A stretch of DNA of 30,809 nucleotides from JBPOFY01 sp049889815 (GTDB lineage Bacteria; Verrucomicrobiota; Verrucomicrobiia; Opitutales; Coraliomargaritaceae), in assembly GCA_049889815.1 (NCBI GenBank), contig JBMHCR010000014.1, forward strand, positions 1-30,809, in the 5' to 3' direction. Position numbers and translations under genes: made by a program. This document shows, in pieces, positions 7,686-15,320 of the stretch (the stretch's first letter is position 1; each line of letters starts with the position of its first letter). The notes beneath the pieces are model-generated. The model searched no databases. It worked only from the letters and a program-made list of their open reading frames with translations, and was not told where the DNA came from.

Positions 7686-8258
7686 ATGCAAATGTGGGAA
7701 AATATGGATGAGTGTTTTGTTGGAGACACAGTGTTTCTACGCGGCTTAGAGGAAGAGGACTTGGTTCTTCGCCCAAAATGGTTTAATGATCCGGAAATAA
7801 ATGCGACTCTACTGATGCCGTTTCCAGTGTCATATGCTTCAACCTGTGAATGGTTTCGTAAGTCACTTAGTGATGCGTCAAGAGTTAATTTATCCATATG
7901 CGATAAAGAGGATGGTCGAGTTATCGGCATGACCGGATTGCTGCAAATTAACCGGATGCATCATCACGCTCAGCTTTACATTACGATTGGGGAAAAAGAA
8001 TACTGGGGCAACCGGTTGCCCGACCAAATCATCCCGATGGTTTTGGCCTATGCGTTTGGTGAGCAGAACCTTAATAAAGTTTATTTGTGGACGATACCTT
8101 CGAATTCAAGAGGGCGGCATGTTTATGAACGGAACGGATTTCGGAAAGAGGCCGAAATGAAAGAACACTATCATTGTAGGGGTGAGCTTCAGGATTTGAT
8201 TCAACATCGTGTGACGAAAGAAGAATGGCATGCATTCAAAGCAAGTAGGGAAGGGTAA
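7686..8258 (+). CDS. GNAT-family N-acyltransferase, PseH/WecD-like, probably acylating the sugar amino group
   Basis: This 190-aa protein has the order seen in RimJ/PseH-type GNATs: FLRGLEEEDL near the N-terminus, WFNDPEIN, VIGMTGLLQIN, YITIGEKEYWG, then IPSNSRGRHVYERNGFRKE near the C-terminus (the usual N-x-x-a-x-x-x-Y-E-K/R-x-G-F). Such enzymes acetylate the 4-amino group of nucleotide sugars (PseH, WecD), which fits its place right after the aminotransferase. The acetyl-CoA loop is unusual: where Q/R-x-x-G-x-G is expected the protein has YWGNRLPDQ, lacking the second glycine. ATG 7686 is supported by AAGGAG 9 nt upstream. The donor could be acetyl-CoA or another acyl-CoA. Confidence 0.75.
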   Translation: MQMWENMDECFVGDTVFLRGLEEEDLVLRPKWFNDPEINATLLMPFPVSYASTCEWFRKSLSDASRVNLSICDKEDGRVIGMTGLLQINRMHHHAQLYITIGEKEYWGNRLPDQIIPMVLAYAFGEQNLNKVYLWTIPSNSRGRHVYERNGFRKEAEMKEHYHCRGELQDLIQHRVTKEEWHAFKASREG

Positions 8259-8263
8259 ATCGT

Positions 8264-9421
8264 ATGGAAATAGCGAATGAACTTATTAATTCAGTAAAGA
8301 CGACCTTCTCAAAAAAGGCGGGTGAAAAAGTTGCCGCTGGTGAAAAATTAATTTCTTTGGGTTTGGGTGAGCCATATTTCGAAACGCCTATTGAGATCGT
8401 GGATGCGACAATTGCGGCTCTCCGAGATGGAAAAACGCGGTATTGTAATTGCTTAGGGTGGCCAGCCTTACGTGAGCTTGTCGCGGAAAAGTTCCGAGAT
8501 GAAAATAAAATAGACGTTCAGTCTAATAACGTTGTAATCACCGTAGGTGCAAAGCAGGCGTTTTTAGTCGCGTTGCAGGCGTTAGTTCGGCCAGGCGATG
8601 AGGTCATTAATGTGACGCCTTGTTTTTTGAGCTTTATTCCACAAATCAAGATCGCGGAGCCAGATTGTATCATTAGAAACATCAACATATCGGCAGGCGA
8701 TTTTACTTTTGATATGGATAAGATCTGTGAGTCGATTAACGAAAAAACGAAGGTCGTGATCATTAATACCCCCCATAATCCATGTGGGACAATGTTGACC
8801 GAAGCAGATGCGGAGCAATTAATCCGAAAGGTAAAGCAGTATCCAGATTGTTATATTATCTCAGATGAGATTTATGAGTATCTTTCATGGTCTGGCGAAA
8901 GGCATATTAGTCTAGGAGCTTATCCGGTAATTAAAGATCGGGTATTTACGATCAATGGGATGAGTAAAACATTTAGTATGACTGGTTGGCGCTTGGGGTA
9001 TATGGCGGTGCCATCAAAATGGATGCCCACAGTCTCTGCTATATTGCAGCATTCTAACATGAATGTGACCACTTTTGTTCAGGTCGGGGCATGCGCATCC
9101 TTTACCTTAGATAGGTCTTTTCTAACTGATTATTGTAAGGATCTAAAGGTCGCTGCAGAGTATTTGTACGAGGAATTGAAGGATACTGCATTGAATGTGG
9201 TGATGCCAAAGGGGGGCTTCTTCTGTTTCGTAGACATATCAAAAACGAGTCTAAGCTCCGATGAATTTGCCACTGCACTATTGGATAAGACTAATGTAGC
9301 CGTAAATCCGGGGATTCAGCTTGGAGATGATTGGGACTCTCATATCCGTATTTCTTTTGCGGGTAATTTTGATGAGCTTAAGAGGGGAGTCGCGGGTATC
9401 AAAGCATTTTTGGAGTCATGA
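8264..9421 (+). CDS. Class I PLP aminotransferase (aspartate aminotransferase-like)
   Basis: A fold-type I aminotransferase acting on amino acids and 2-oxo acids. At 385 aa it is full length. Visible motifs are SLGLGEPYFETP (substrate-binding N-terminus), NTPHNPCG, SDEIYEYLSW, the PLP-lysine motif GMSKTFSMTGWRLGY with Lys235, and HIRISFAG with the carboxylate-binding Arg near the C-terminus. It begins 5 bp after the GNAT gene and its purine-rich ribosome-binding region overlaps that gene's end. Its stop overlaps the next start (ATGA). It is not a sugar transaminase. With the dehydrogenase and ATP-grasp ligase that follow, it may supply a 2-oxo acid, or an amino acid, for attachment to the polysaccharide. 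The sequence is more A/T-rich than flanking genes, suggesting a separate origin. The substrate cannot be read. Confidence 0.82.
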   Translation: MEIANELINSVKTTFSKKAGEKVAAGEKLISLGLGEPYFETPIEIVDATIAALRDGKTRYCNCLGWPALRELVAEKFRDENKIDVQSNNVVITVGAKQAFLVALQALVRPGDEVINVTPCFLSFIPQIKIAEPDCIIRNINISAGDFTFDMDKICESINEKTKVVIINTPHNPCGTMLTEADAEQLIRKVKQYPDCYIISDEIYEYLSWSGERHISLGAYPVIKDRVFTINGMSKTFSMTGWRLGYMAVPSKWMPTVSAILQHSNMNVTTFVQVGACASFTLDRSFLTDYCKDLKVAAEYLYEELKDTALNVVMPKGGFFCFVDISKTSLSSDEFATALLDKTNVAVNPGIQLGDDWDSHIRISFAGNFDELKRGVAGIKAFLES

Positions 9422-10416
9422 AATCCTTATTAGTTGTTCAGAATTTTAAAAAGGCGGATCGTGAGATGATCGAGGCTCAATTAGAGCCTTTTTATCGAAT
9501 CGTTTATCCGAGTAACTATACTCAGGCTGGGATTATTGAAGCTGTGAAGAGTAATGATGCTGAGATTTATCTAGGGGTTCATCTCTCTGATGAAATCCTG
9601 AAATCATCTAAGCGATTGAAAATTTTCCAAATGGTGGGCACCGGGGTTGATAAACTTTCTCTGGGGGCGTTTGCTAGGAGAGGTATCCAAATTTGTAAAT
9701 CTCAATCACACTCGGTGTATGTTGCCGAGTATGCGCTGTCCATGCTCATGGCGCTGGTCAAGAAATTACATGTTCATGATCGTCTTATGCGATCTGGTAT
9801 TTGGTGGCGTCCTGGTAGTGAGGGAAATGACTTCTTGTACCTTTCCGATACAATTGTTCGTAAGAGGGTTGGGTTTATTGGCTTTGGTCGTATCGGCCAG
9901 AATATTGCTAAAATGCTTCGGGGGTTTGAATGTGAAATATCGGCGTTTAATTCGAGTCAAAATATTATTTTTGATGAAATTGATCCAGTGAACTATTGTT
10001 CTATGGAAGAAGTCATTGAGAGCAGTGATGTTGTGATCATTTCAATCCCATTGACTGAATCAACTCGATCATTAATAGGTGCGAAGCATTTTGAGTTAGC
10101 GAAGAATACTAGTTTGTGGGTTCACATTTCACGCGGCCCCGTTGTCGATCGGGATGATTTATATCAAGCGTTGATTTCTAATCAAATTGGAGGGATTGGT
10201 ATCGATAATTGGTTTGAGCCTGTAGTTGAGCGGGATGGAGGTAAATATCCGTCATCGTTGAAATTTGAGGAGTTGGAAAACGTGCTACTGTCTCCTTACC
10301 GTGCGATTTATATCAATGAAGGTTCTCCGCATTTAGACGATGCCCTCAATAATTTGAAGAACTATGCAGAGGGGCGTGATTTATGTAATGTTGTCGACCT
10401 TAACCGAGGCTATTAA
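9418..10416 (+). CDS. D-isomer-specific 2-hydroxyacid dehydrogenase family protein
   Basis: This family reduces 2-oxo acids to D-2-hydroxy acids with NAD(P)H. The Rossmann motif is GFGRIGQ (Gly155, Gly157, Gly160). The catalytic region has HISRGPVVDRDDL with Arg239 and IDNWFEP, where the usual Glu may be retained. The usual catalytic His (in TPH-x-A/G) is replaced: the segment reads LLSPYRAIY with Tyr294. The protein is 332 aa, full length, and shows no other decay, so altered chemistry is more likely than a dead gene. It overlaps the aminotransferase by 4 bp and precedes an ATP-grasp gene, an arrangement that recalls VanH (dehydrogenase) plus VanA (ligase). GGAG sits only 2 nt before ATG. 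Confidence 0.8.
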   Translation: MKSLLVVQNFKKADREMIEAQLEPFYRIVYPSNYTQAGIIEAVKSNDAEIYLGVHLSDEILKSSKRLKIFQMVGTGVDKLSLGAFARRGIQICKSQSHSVYVAEYALSMLMALVKKLHVHDRLMRSGIWWRPGSEGNDFLYLSDTIVRKRVGFIGFGRIGQNIAKMLRGFECEISAFNSSQNIIFDEIDPVNYCSMEEVIESSDVVIISIPLTESTRSLIGAKHFELAKNTSLWVHISRGPVVDRDDLYQALISNQIGGIGIDNWFEPVVERDGGKYPSSLKFEELENVLLSPYRAIYINEGSPHLDDALNNLKNYAEGRDLCNVVDLNRGY

Positions 10417-10436
10417 GCGCCAGTTAAAATTATATT

Positions 10437-11450
10437 ATGAATATTCTTCTAACCTCTGTTGGTCGTAGAGCTTACCTTGTAGGATTTTTCAAAGAGGCAC
10501 TAAAGGGCCGTGGACAGGTTGTTGCAACTAATACAATTGCGGAAACGACCGGTATGTTTGCTGCGGATTCTGCGGTTGTAGTTCCGCCAGCTAATGCCCC
10601 GGGTTTTATTGACCGCCTTTTGGATGTATGCCGATCACATGAAATCTCTTTACTTTGTTCATTGCATGACTGGGAGGCTCCTTACATTGCAAAAAATGCT
10701 AAGAAATTCGAAGAGATAGGAGTTCGTTTGGCTATTCCATCAATTGAAATTGTGGAGACATGCTTAGATAAGTATAAGACTTTTCTGTTTGCACAGAAAC
10801 TTGGAATACCCACTCCAAAGACCTATCTAAGTGTCGAGGCTGTTTCTGGCGCAATTGCTCGTCAAGAAGTCGCATACCCGTTGATTTTGAAACCTCGTTG
10901 GGGACAGGGCTCCATTGGGATTCGATATGCATCTAGTTTAGCCGAACTAGCATCTGCGTATGAATTGCTTCAACTGGAACTTAAGGCTGTAGATCTCGGA
11001 CATCTTGCAACAGCCCCTTTGGAGCAAATTGTCTGTCAGGAATGTTTGGTCGGCCAAGAATGCGGAGTTGATATAGTTAATACTTTAGATGGGGATTTTG
11101 CTGCTTGTTTCGTTAAAAAAAAGTTGGGGATGCGTGCAGGCGAAACTGACTCTGCAATCACCACGAAGCAGCCTTTAATTGAGTCTATTTGCCGCAAATT
11201 GTCGGAGTCGACTCGCCATTCTGGTAATCTCGATGCTGACTTTTTTGAATTAGAAAATGGTGATGTGGTTTTGCTAGAGCTCAATCCACGATTTGGTGGG
11301 GGGTATCCTTTTAGTCACCTAGCTGGGGCAAATGTGCCTGCAGCTTTGATTGCATGGGCTGAAGGTCGGGAACCTTGCCCTAGCTGGCTAAGTGTAAGTT
11401 CAGGTGTTCGCGGATTTAAGGATGTGCGAGTTGTAGGTGTCCCAGAATAG
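10437..11450 (+). CDS. ATP-grasp carboxylate-amine (or carboxylate-thiol/hydroxyl) ligase
   Basis: ATP-grasp enzymes activate a carboxylate as acyl-phosphate and couple it to a nucleophile. At 337 aa this has a preATP-grasp domain beginning MNILLTSVGRRAYLVGFF, as in CarB/PylC-like proteins. The ATP-binding stretch is YPLILKPRWGQGSIG near residues 144-158. The Mg-binding motif is ELNPRFGGGYPF (Glu281, Asn283, Arg285). The gene lies 20 bp after the hydroxyacid dehydrogenase and 10 bp before the flippase. The simplest model is coupling of an amino or hydroxy acid to an amino sugar of the repeat unit, or formation of a dipeptide/depsipeptide substituent. Neither can be decided from sequence. ATG 10437 has no clear ribosome-binding site. 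Confidence 0.8.
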   Translation: MNILLTSVGRRAYLVGFFKEALKGRGQVVATNTIAETTGMFAADSAVVVPPANAPGFIDRLLDVCRSHEISLLCSLHDWEAPYIAKNAKKFEEIGVRLAIPSIEIVETCLDKYKTFLFAQKLGIPTPKTYLSVEAVSGAIARQEVAYPLILKPRWGQGSIGIRYASSLAELASAYELLQLELKAVDLGHLATAPLEQIVCQECLVGQECGVDIVNTLDGDFAACFVKKKLGMRAGETDSAITTKQPLIESICRKLSESTRHSGNLDADFFELENGDVVLLELNPRFGGGYPFSHLAGANVPAALIAWAEGREPCPSWLSVSSGVRGFKDVRVVGVPE

Positions 11451-11460
11451 TCAATAAAAG

Positions 11461-12945
11461 TTGATACAAGGAAAAACATCTGAATCATTCCAGACAAAGG
11501 CCACCGCAGGTATAATTTGGAGTGCTTTCGAACGCTTCGGGCAACAAGGCGTTGGTTTTTTAGTTCAACTCATCCTCGCTCGCATTTTAGCGCCGGAGCA
11601 ATTTGGACTTATTGCCATGGTGGCAGTGTTTGTCGCCCTGTGTCAGGGAATCGTGGATGCGGGCTTTCATGAGGCGATTATTCAAAAAAAAGAATTGGAT
11701 GACTCCTTAATCTCGACTGTCTTTTTTACTAATTTATTGCTCAGTTTTTTACTTGCCGGGGGCCTATGGGTAGGAGCCCCGTTGGTGTCGGATTTCTATG
11801 ACCAGCCGCTGCTGACAGCCCTCCTTCGGGTGTTGTGTCTCGGCTTGCTGATTGATGGTCTTGCGCGGATCCAGTTGACTTTGCTACAGCGGGAAATGCT
11901 GTTTCGAAAGCTGGCAACCGCGACATTAGTTGCCAGCGTGCTTTCTGGAATCGTTGCGGTTGCACTCGCGCTGTCCGGGGCTGGAGTCTGGGCATTGGTC
12001 TGGCAGATACTTCTTCAGCGATTGTTCGTTGCGATAATGTTTTGGATGCAGTCCCCTTGGCGGCCACAATGGCTCTATTCCATTAAAAGTTTGAAAGAGG
12101 TCCTGCCTTTTTCCTTACGCATGTTTGCTTCCAACTTTCTGAATACAATTTTTCAACAGATCTATGTTCTGGTGATTGGACGAGTTGGAAGCCCGGTTGA
12201 CTTGGGGTATTACCAGCGGGCGGACTCTTTTAAGCGCTTAGCTTCAAATACGAGTAATACATTGATGTCGCGTGTTACCTTCCCGTTGTTTGCGCAGGTA
12301 CAGGACGACCTGGCGCGTCTGCGTCGTGGTTTTATTAAAGCGTCCCAGCTATTGGGTTTTCTCTTTTTTCCTTTTATGGCTGTGCTCGCTGCGGTAGCGG
12401 AGCCCTTGATTGTGACATTGATCGGTGAGAAGTGGTTGCCTGCGGTTCCATATTTGCAGCTACTGTGTATCATTGGCGCGTTGCATCCCGTGCATGCGAT
12501 TAATCTTAGCCTGCTGAAGGCCTTGGGACAGGCGCGCTTGTTTCTTCGGCTTGAGTTGGTGAAGAAGAGCGTGATCGTCATGGTGCTGCTCGTCACTTTC
12601 CGCCACGGCGCATATATGATTGTAGTTGGGCAGTTGTTTAGCAGCTTATTGGCGCTTTGTATTAACGGGTTTTTCACACATCGTCTAATCAAAATCAGTT
12701 ATTTTCAGCAGTTGAAGATGTATGTGGGCTCTGTGATTCTTTCCATATTTGTGGCCTGTGCCGTCTCTGAACTCTTGTTGCTCTATGTCGCTGCCGCTCC
12801 GCTTCGCCTTATCTCTGCTTTAGTTCTGGCATCGGTTTTGTGGCCACTTGGCGTATGGTTGTTGCGGGGTATTTTCACCGTGGAGTTGGATTGGTTCTTT
12901 GGTGAACTTGCTCGCTTGCCATGGATTAAAAAGAAAGCCGTGTAA
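11461..12945 (+). CDS. wzx: Wzx-type repeat-unit flippase (WzxC-like, MOP superfamily)
   Basis: An inner-membrane protein of 494 aa with about 12-14 hydrophobic segments, predicted to flip undecaprenyl-linked repeat units to the periplasm. The N-terminus ATAGIIWSAFERFGQQG and LARILAPEQFGLIAM are characteristic of the WzxC/TuaB group, as are DAGFHEAIIQ and LGYYQRAD in mid-protein. The start is TTG at 11461, because the next methionine in frame is far into the first membrane region and would remove conserved residues. No strong ribosome-binding site is seen. It is 10 bp after the ATP-grasp gene, so co-transcription is likely. With the Wzy-like protein at 15321 it defines a Wzx/Wzy-dependent pathway. 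Confidence 0.9.
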   Translation: MIQGKTSESFQTKATAGIIWSAFERFGQQGVGFLVQLILARILAPEQFGLIAMVAVFVALCQGIVDAGFHEAIIQKKELDDSLISTVFFTNLLLSFLLAGGLWVGAPLVSDFYDQPLLTALLRVLCLGLLIDGLARIQLTLLQREMLFRKLATATLVASVLSGIVAVALALSGAGVWALVWQILLQRLFVAIMFWMQSPWRPQWLYSIKSLKEVLPFSLRMFASNFLNTIFQQIYVLVIGRVGSPVDLGYYQRADSFKRLASNTSNTLMSRVTFPLFAQVQDDLARLRRGFIKASQLLGFLFFPFMAVLAAVAEPLIVTLIGEKWLPAVPYLQLLCIIGALHPVHAINLSLLKALGQARLFLRLELVKKSVIVMVLLVTFRHGAYMIVVGQLFSSLLALCINGFFTHRLIKISYFQQLKMYVGSVILSIFVACAVSELLLLYVAAAPLRLISALVLASVLWPLGVWLLRGIFTVELDWFFGELARLPWIKKKAV

Positions 12946-12949
12946 TTGT

Positions 12950-14065
12950 ATGATATTGCATTTGATCCGATACGATTTTAAGTTCTCTCAGTCGGTTCGG
13001 CTGCACTTTGAGTCTGTAGATCCCGGCAATCATGTATATGTCGCGGTCAAACTCACGGAGCATCAGGAGAATACCTTGGGCGAAGGTTTTCTTTATGTTT
13101 CCAGTGAAGATGAATTGCAGGAAATAGTCCAAGAGCGCACAGACTGGGAGGCAGTCATTGTGAATGGGCTCTTAGCAGAGCTGTGGCCTTATCGTAATGT
13201 GATTCCCGCAGGCTTGCCTAAAGCCTATTATCTGTGGGGGGTGGAGGCATATAATGCTGTCATCAGCAGCCCATGTGAGCTTTTTGAACCAGCCACTGCT
13301 AGGCACGCATTAACGGTTCGTAAGCGGTTGAGGAGTGTCTTGTATCGTTTGTCGGGGCGGTTGGGGCGTTTACGCCGTCGCACGAAAGAAGTTGGTCAGA
13401 TTTTTGATTTTGGTATTTTTCCGATCAAAGAGGAAGTCGATTTTTTTATTGGCCAAGAGGTATTGTCCGAAGAGATTGAATATGTCTTTGGCAGCGCGGG
13501 TGGAGGAATTGATTTTAGCGATGCCGCTTTTAGTTCGCGTTCTATGGGAAGTGGCGTGTTGGTTGGAAACTCGGGAGATCCCAACAGCAACCATTTCGAT
13601 GCATTCTTGTGGTTAAGCGAGCAAGAGGTGGTCAACGACTGTAAGATTATCGTGCCGTTGAGTTATGGCGGGACGGAGTCGTATCGACAGAAAGTCATTG
13701 AATACGGGCGTCAGTTGTTCGGTGATCGATTCACACCATTGTTAGAGTTTATCCCGTATGATTCCTATTTAGAGCTCATGGCTAGTTGTGGCTGCGTAGT
13801 TATGAACCACAAGCGTCAGCAAGGGGCGGGGAATATTCTGCGGGCTGCAGCAATGGGTGCGACGGTTTGCTTGCAATCGAGCACAACAGTGGCGAAGGGG
13901 CTATTAAGGATGGGGGTGGAGATCCGCTCTGTTGGTTCAGGATCGAACACTCTAAAGCTATTGAGCCAAGATGCACGCCGGGAGAATATGAAATTATGTC
14001 GAGAGATATTTTCTCGTGAACGGGGCATGGATCAACTTCGGCTTTTGCTTGATAAGATGAGGTAG
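12950..14065 (+). CDS. WecF-like (GT56) 4-amino-4,6-dideoxyhexose transferase
   Basis: It resembles E. coli WecF, which moves Fuc4NAc from dTDP-Fuc4NAc onto a lipid-linked disaccharide at the inner face of the membrane. Recognisable matches are VGNSGDPNSNHFDA (WecF: VGNSGDRSNEH), IIVPLSYGG (WecF: VVVPMGYPP), Y-x-x-x-V-x-x-x-G-x-x-LFG, LLEFIPYDSYLELMASC (WecF: LEFDAYLALLRQC) and the RQQGAGNI segment (WecF: RQQGIGT). The start is ATG 12950 (MILHLIRYDFKFSQ), 4 bp after the flippase stop; the extra 34 in-frame codons upstream lie inside wzx. At 371 aa it is close to WecF's 359. It fits the dTDP-4-amino-sugar genes upstream: it is the obvious candidate transferase for their product. The comparison is from memory and needs an alignment. 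Confidence 0.78.
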   Translation: MILHLIRYDFKFSQSVRLHFESVDPGNHVYVAVKLTEHQENTLGEGFLYVSSEDELQEIVQERTDWEAVIVNGLLAELWPYRNVIPAGLPKAYYLWGVEAYNAVISSPCELFEPATARHALTVRKRLRSVLYRLSGRLGRLRRRTKEVGQIFDFGIFPIKEEVDFFIGQEVLSEEIEYVFGSAGGGIDFSDAAFSSRSMGSGVLVGNSGDPNSNHFDAFLWLSEQEVVNDCKIIVPLSYGGTESYRQKVIEYGRQLFGDRFTPLLEFIPYDSYLELMASCGCVVMNHKRQQGAGNILRAAAMGATVCLQSSTTVAKGLLRMGVEIRSVGSGSNTLKLLSQDARRENMKLCREIFSRERGMDQLRLLLDKMR

Positions 14066-14099
14066 ATCAAAAAGAACTCAGAGATAGATCAACGGCTTG

Positions 14100-15281
14100 A
14101 TGAAGCAAAGTAGCATGGAAAGTAAAAGGTTACGTATTTTACATTGGACGGATATGTATCCGCACCGAGCGGACATGCACTATGGGCATGCGGTTAGGGA
14201 TCTGATACGCAGCATGAAGGCTCATTCTCCTAATGATAGTCACGAAATCGAGGTGTTCCTTCCGTATCTTTCCACGCTGATGGAGTGCTTTGGTGGGAAG
14301 TTCAAAGAGCGGTCTCAGGCGTTGAAGAAGCCGCCGTGGCATGAGGGCCTGTCATACAGGAAAAGGCTCACCTTACTCGGGGAAATGGGTGCACAGTGGA
14401 CCAGCCCCGCATGGCAACGTTGGGCTGGTCGACGATTGGCGGACGTGGTTGAGTGTGATTTGATTCATGTGCACACGACACGGAATCTCTCCATTGCAGC
14501 AATGGTTGCCGCGAGGAAAAAGGGTATTCCTTATGTCCTGACACTTCGTTATGAAGCGGCATTCATTCCGAAGTTGCCGAAGCGGCAGGCCGACGCGATT
14601 ATTGACGCAGTGAATCATGCCGATGCTGTGGTTACGCTGACGGAGAATTTACGTGAGTGCATCCTTTCTTACTCAGATGCAGACCCCGTGGTGATTCCAA
14701 ATGGAACACACTCGTATTATGATGAGTTGGGTGATATTGACCAACTACCTGAAGGTCGTAACTTGCTGTTCGTTGGAGACCTATACAAAAATAAAGCAGT
14801 TCATCTGATTGTAGAGGCTGTTAAATCGCTTAAGAGTAAATACAATGATCTGTCGCTGACAATTGTTGGCAGTGGGGAGGAACTCCACAATTTGAAGGCT
14901 ATGGCTGCGGGGTGTGATTTTATTCACTTTAAGGGCAGGTTGGAGCGAGAAGCGATCCGGAAGGAGATGCGTGAGTCTAATGTACTGTGTCTTCCCAGTT
15001 ACCGTGAGTCATTTGGAATTGTTGGCGCTGAAGCGATGAAGCAAGGGCTTGCGATTATCTTTCGGCGGAATACCTGCCTGCACGGGATGGGACGCGATGA
15101 GGAGGACTATCTTACGTTCGAAAATGATGGGGATTTTTGTCCAGTCTTGGATGGGCTATTGTCTGATCGAGCACGTTTGAAGCGCATTGCGAAATCGGGG
15201 CAGGATTTGGCTTCAGGCTGGACTTGGGCTGCTAATGTGAAAAAACACTATAGCATATACGAAAAACTGACAGGGGCGTGA
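14100..15281 (+). CDS. Glycosyltransferase family 4 (GT-B)
   Basis: A retaining GT-B glycosyltransferase of 394 aa at the cytoplasmic membrane face. The N-terminal half has HWTDMYPHRADMHYGHAV and DLIHVHTTRNLSIAA, the acceptor-side pattern. The C-terminal half has LLFVGDLYKNKAVHLIVEA, LTIVGSGEE, FIHFKGRL and SYRESFGIVGAEAMKQG, the E-x7-E donor motif. Start choices are ATG 14100 and ATG 14115 (MESKRLRIL); TTG 14097 is also in frame. I give 14100. It follows the WecF-like gene by 34 bp. The sugar transferred cannot be read from sequence. Confidence 0.85.
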   Translation: MKQSSMESKRLRILHWTDMYPHRADMHYGHAVRDLIRSMKAHSPNDSHEIEVFLPYLSTLMECFGGKFKERSQALKKPPWHEGLSYRKRLTLLGEMGAQWTSPAWQRWAGRRLADVVECDLIHVHTTRNLSIAAMVAARKKGIPYVLTLRYEAAFIPKLPKRQADAIIDAVNHADAVVTLTENLRECILSYSDADPVVIPNGTHSYYDELGDIDQLPEGRNLLFVGDLYKNKAVHLIVEAVKSLKSKYNDLSLTIVGSGEELHNLKAMAAGCDFIHFKGRLEREAIRKEMRESNVLCLPSYRESFGIVGAEAMKQGLAIIFRRNTCLHGMGRDEEDYLTFENDGDFCPVLDGLLSDRARLKRIAKSGQDLASGWTWAANVKKHYSIYEKLTGA

Positions 15282-15320
15282 GGTAGAAGCCTTTTCTCTT
15301 TTTTATAGTTAGGTTGTTGA

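Noticed and set aside
15282..15320. Rho-independent terminator before wzy
   Set aside because: There is a T-rich stretch but no preceding stem, and genes continue in the same direction.
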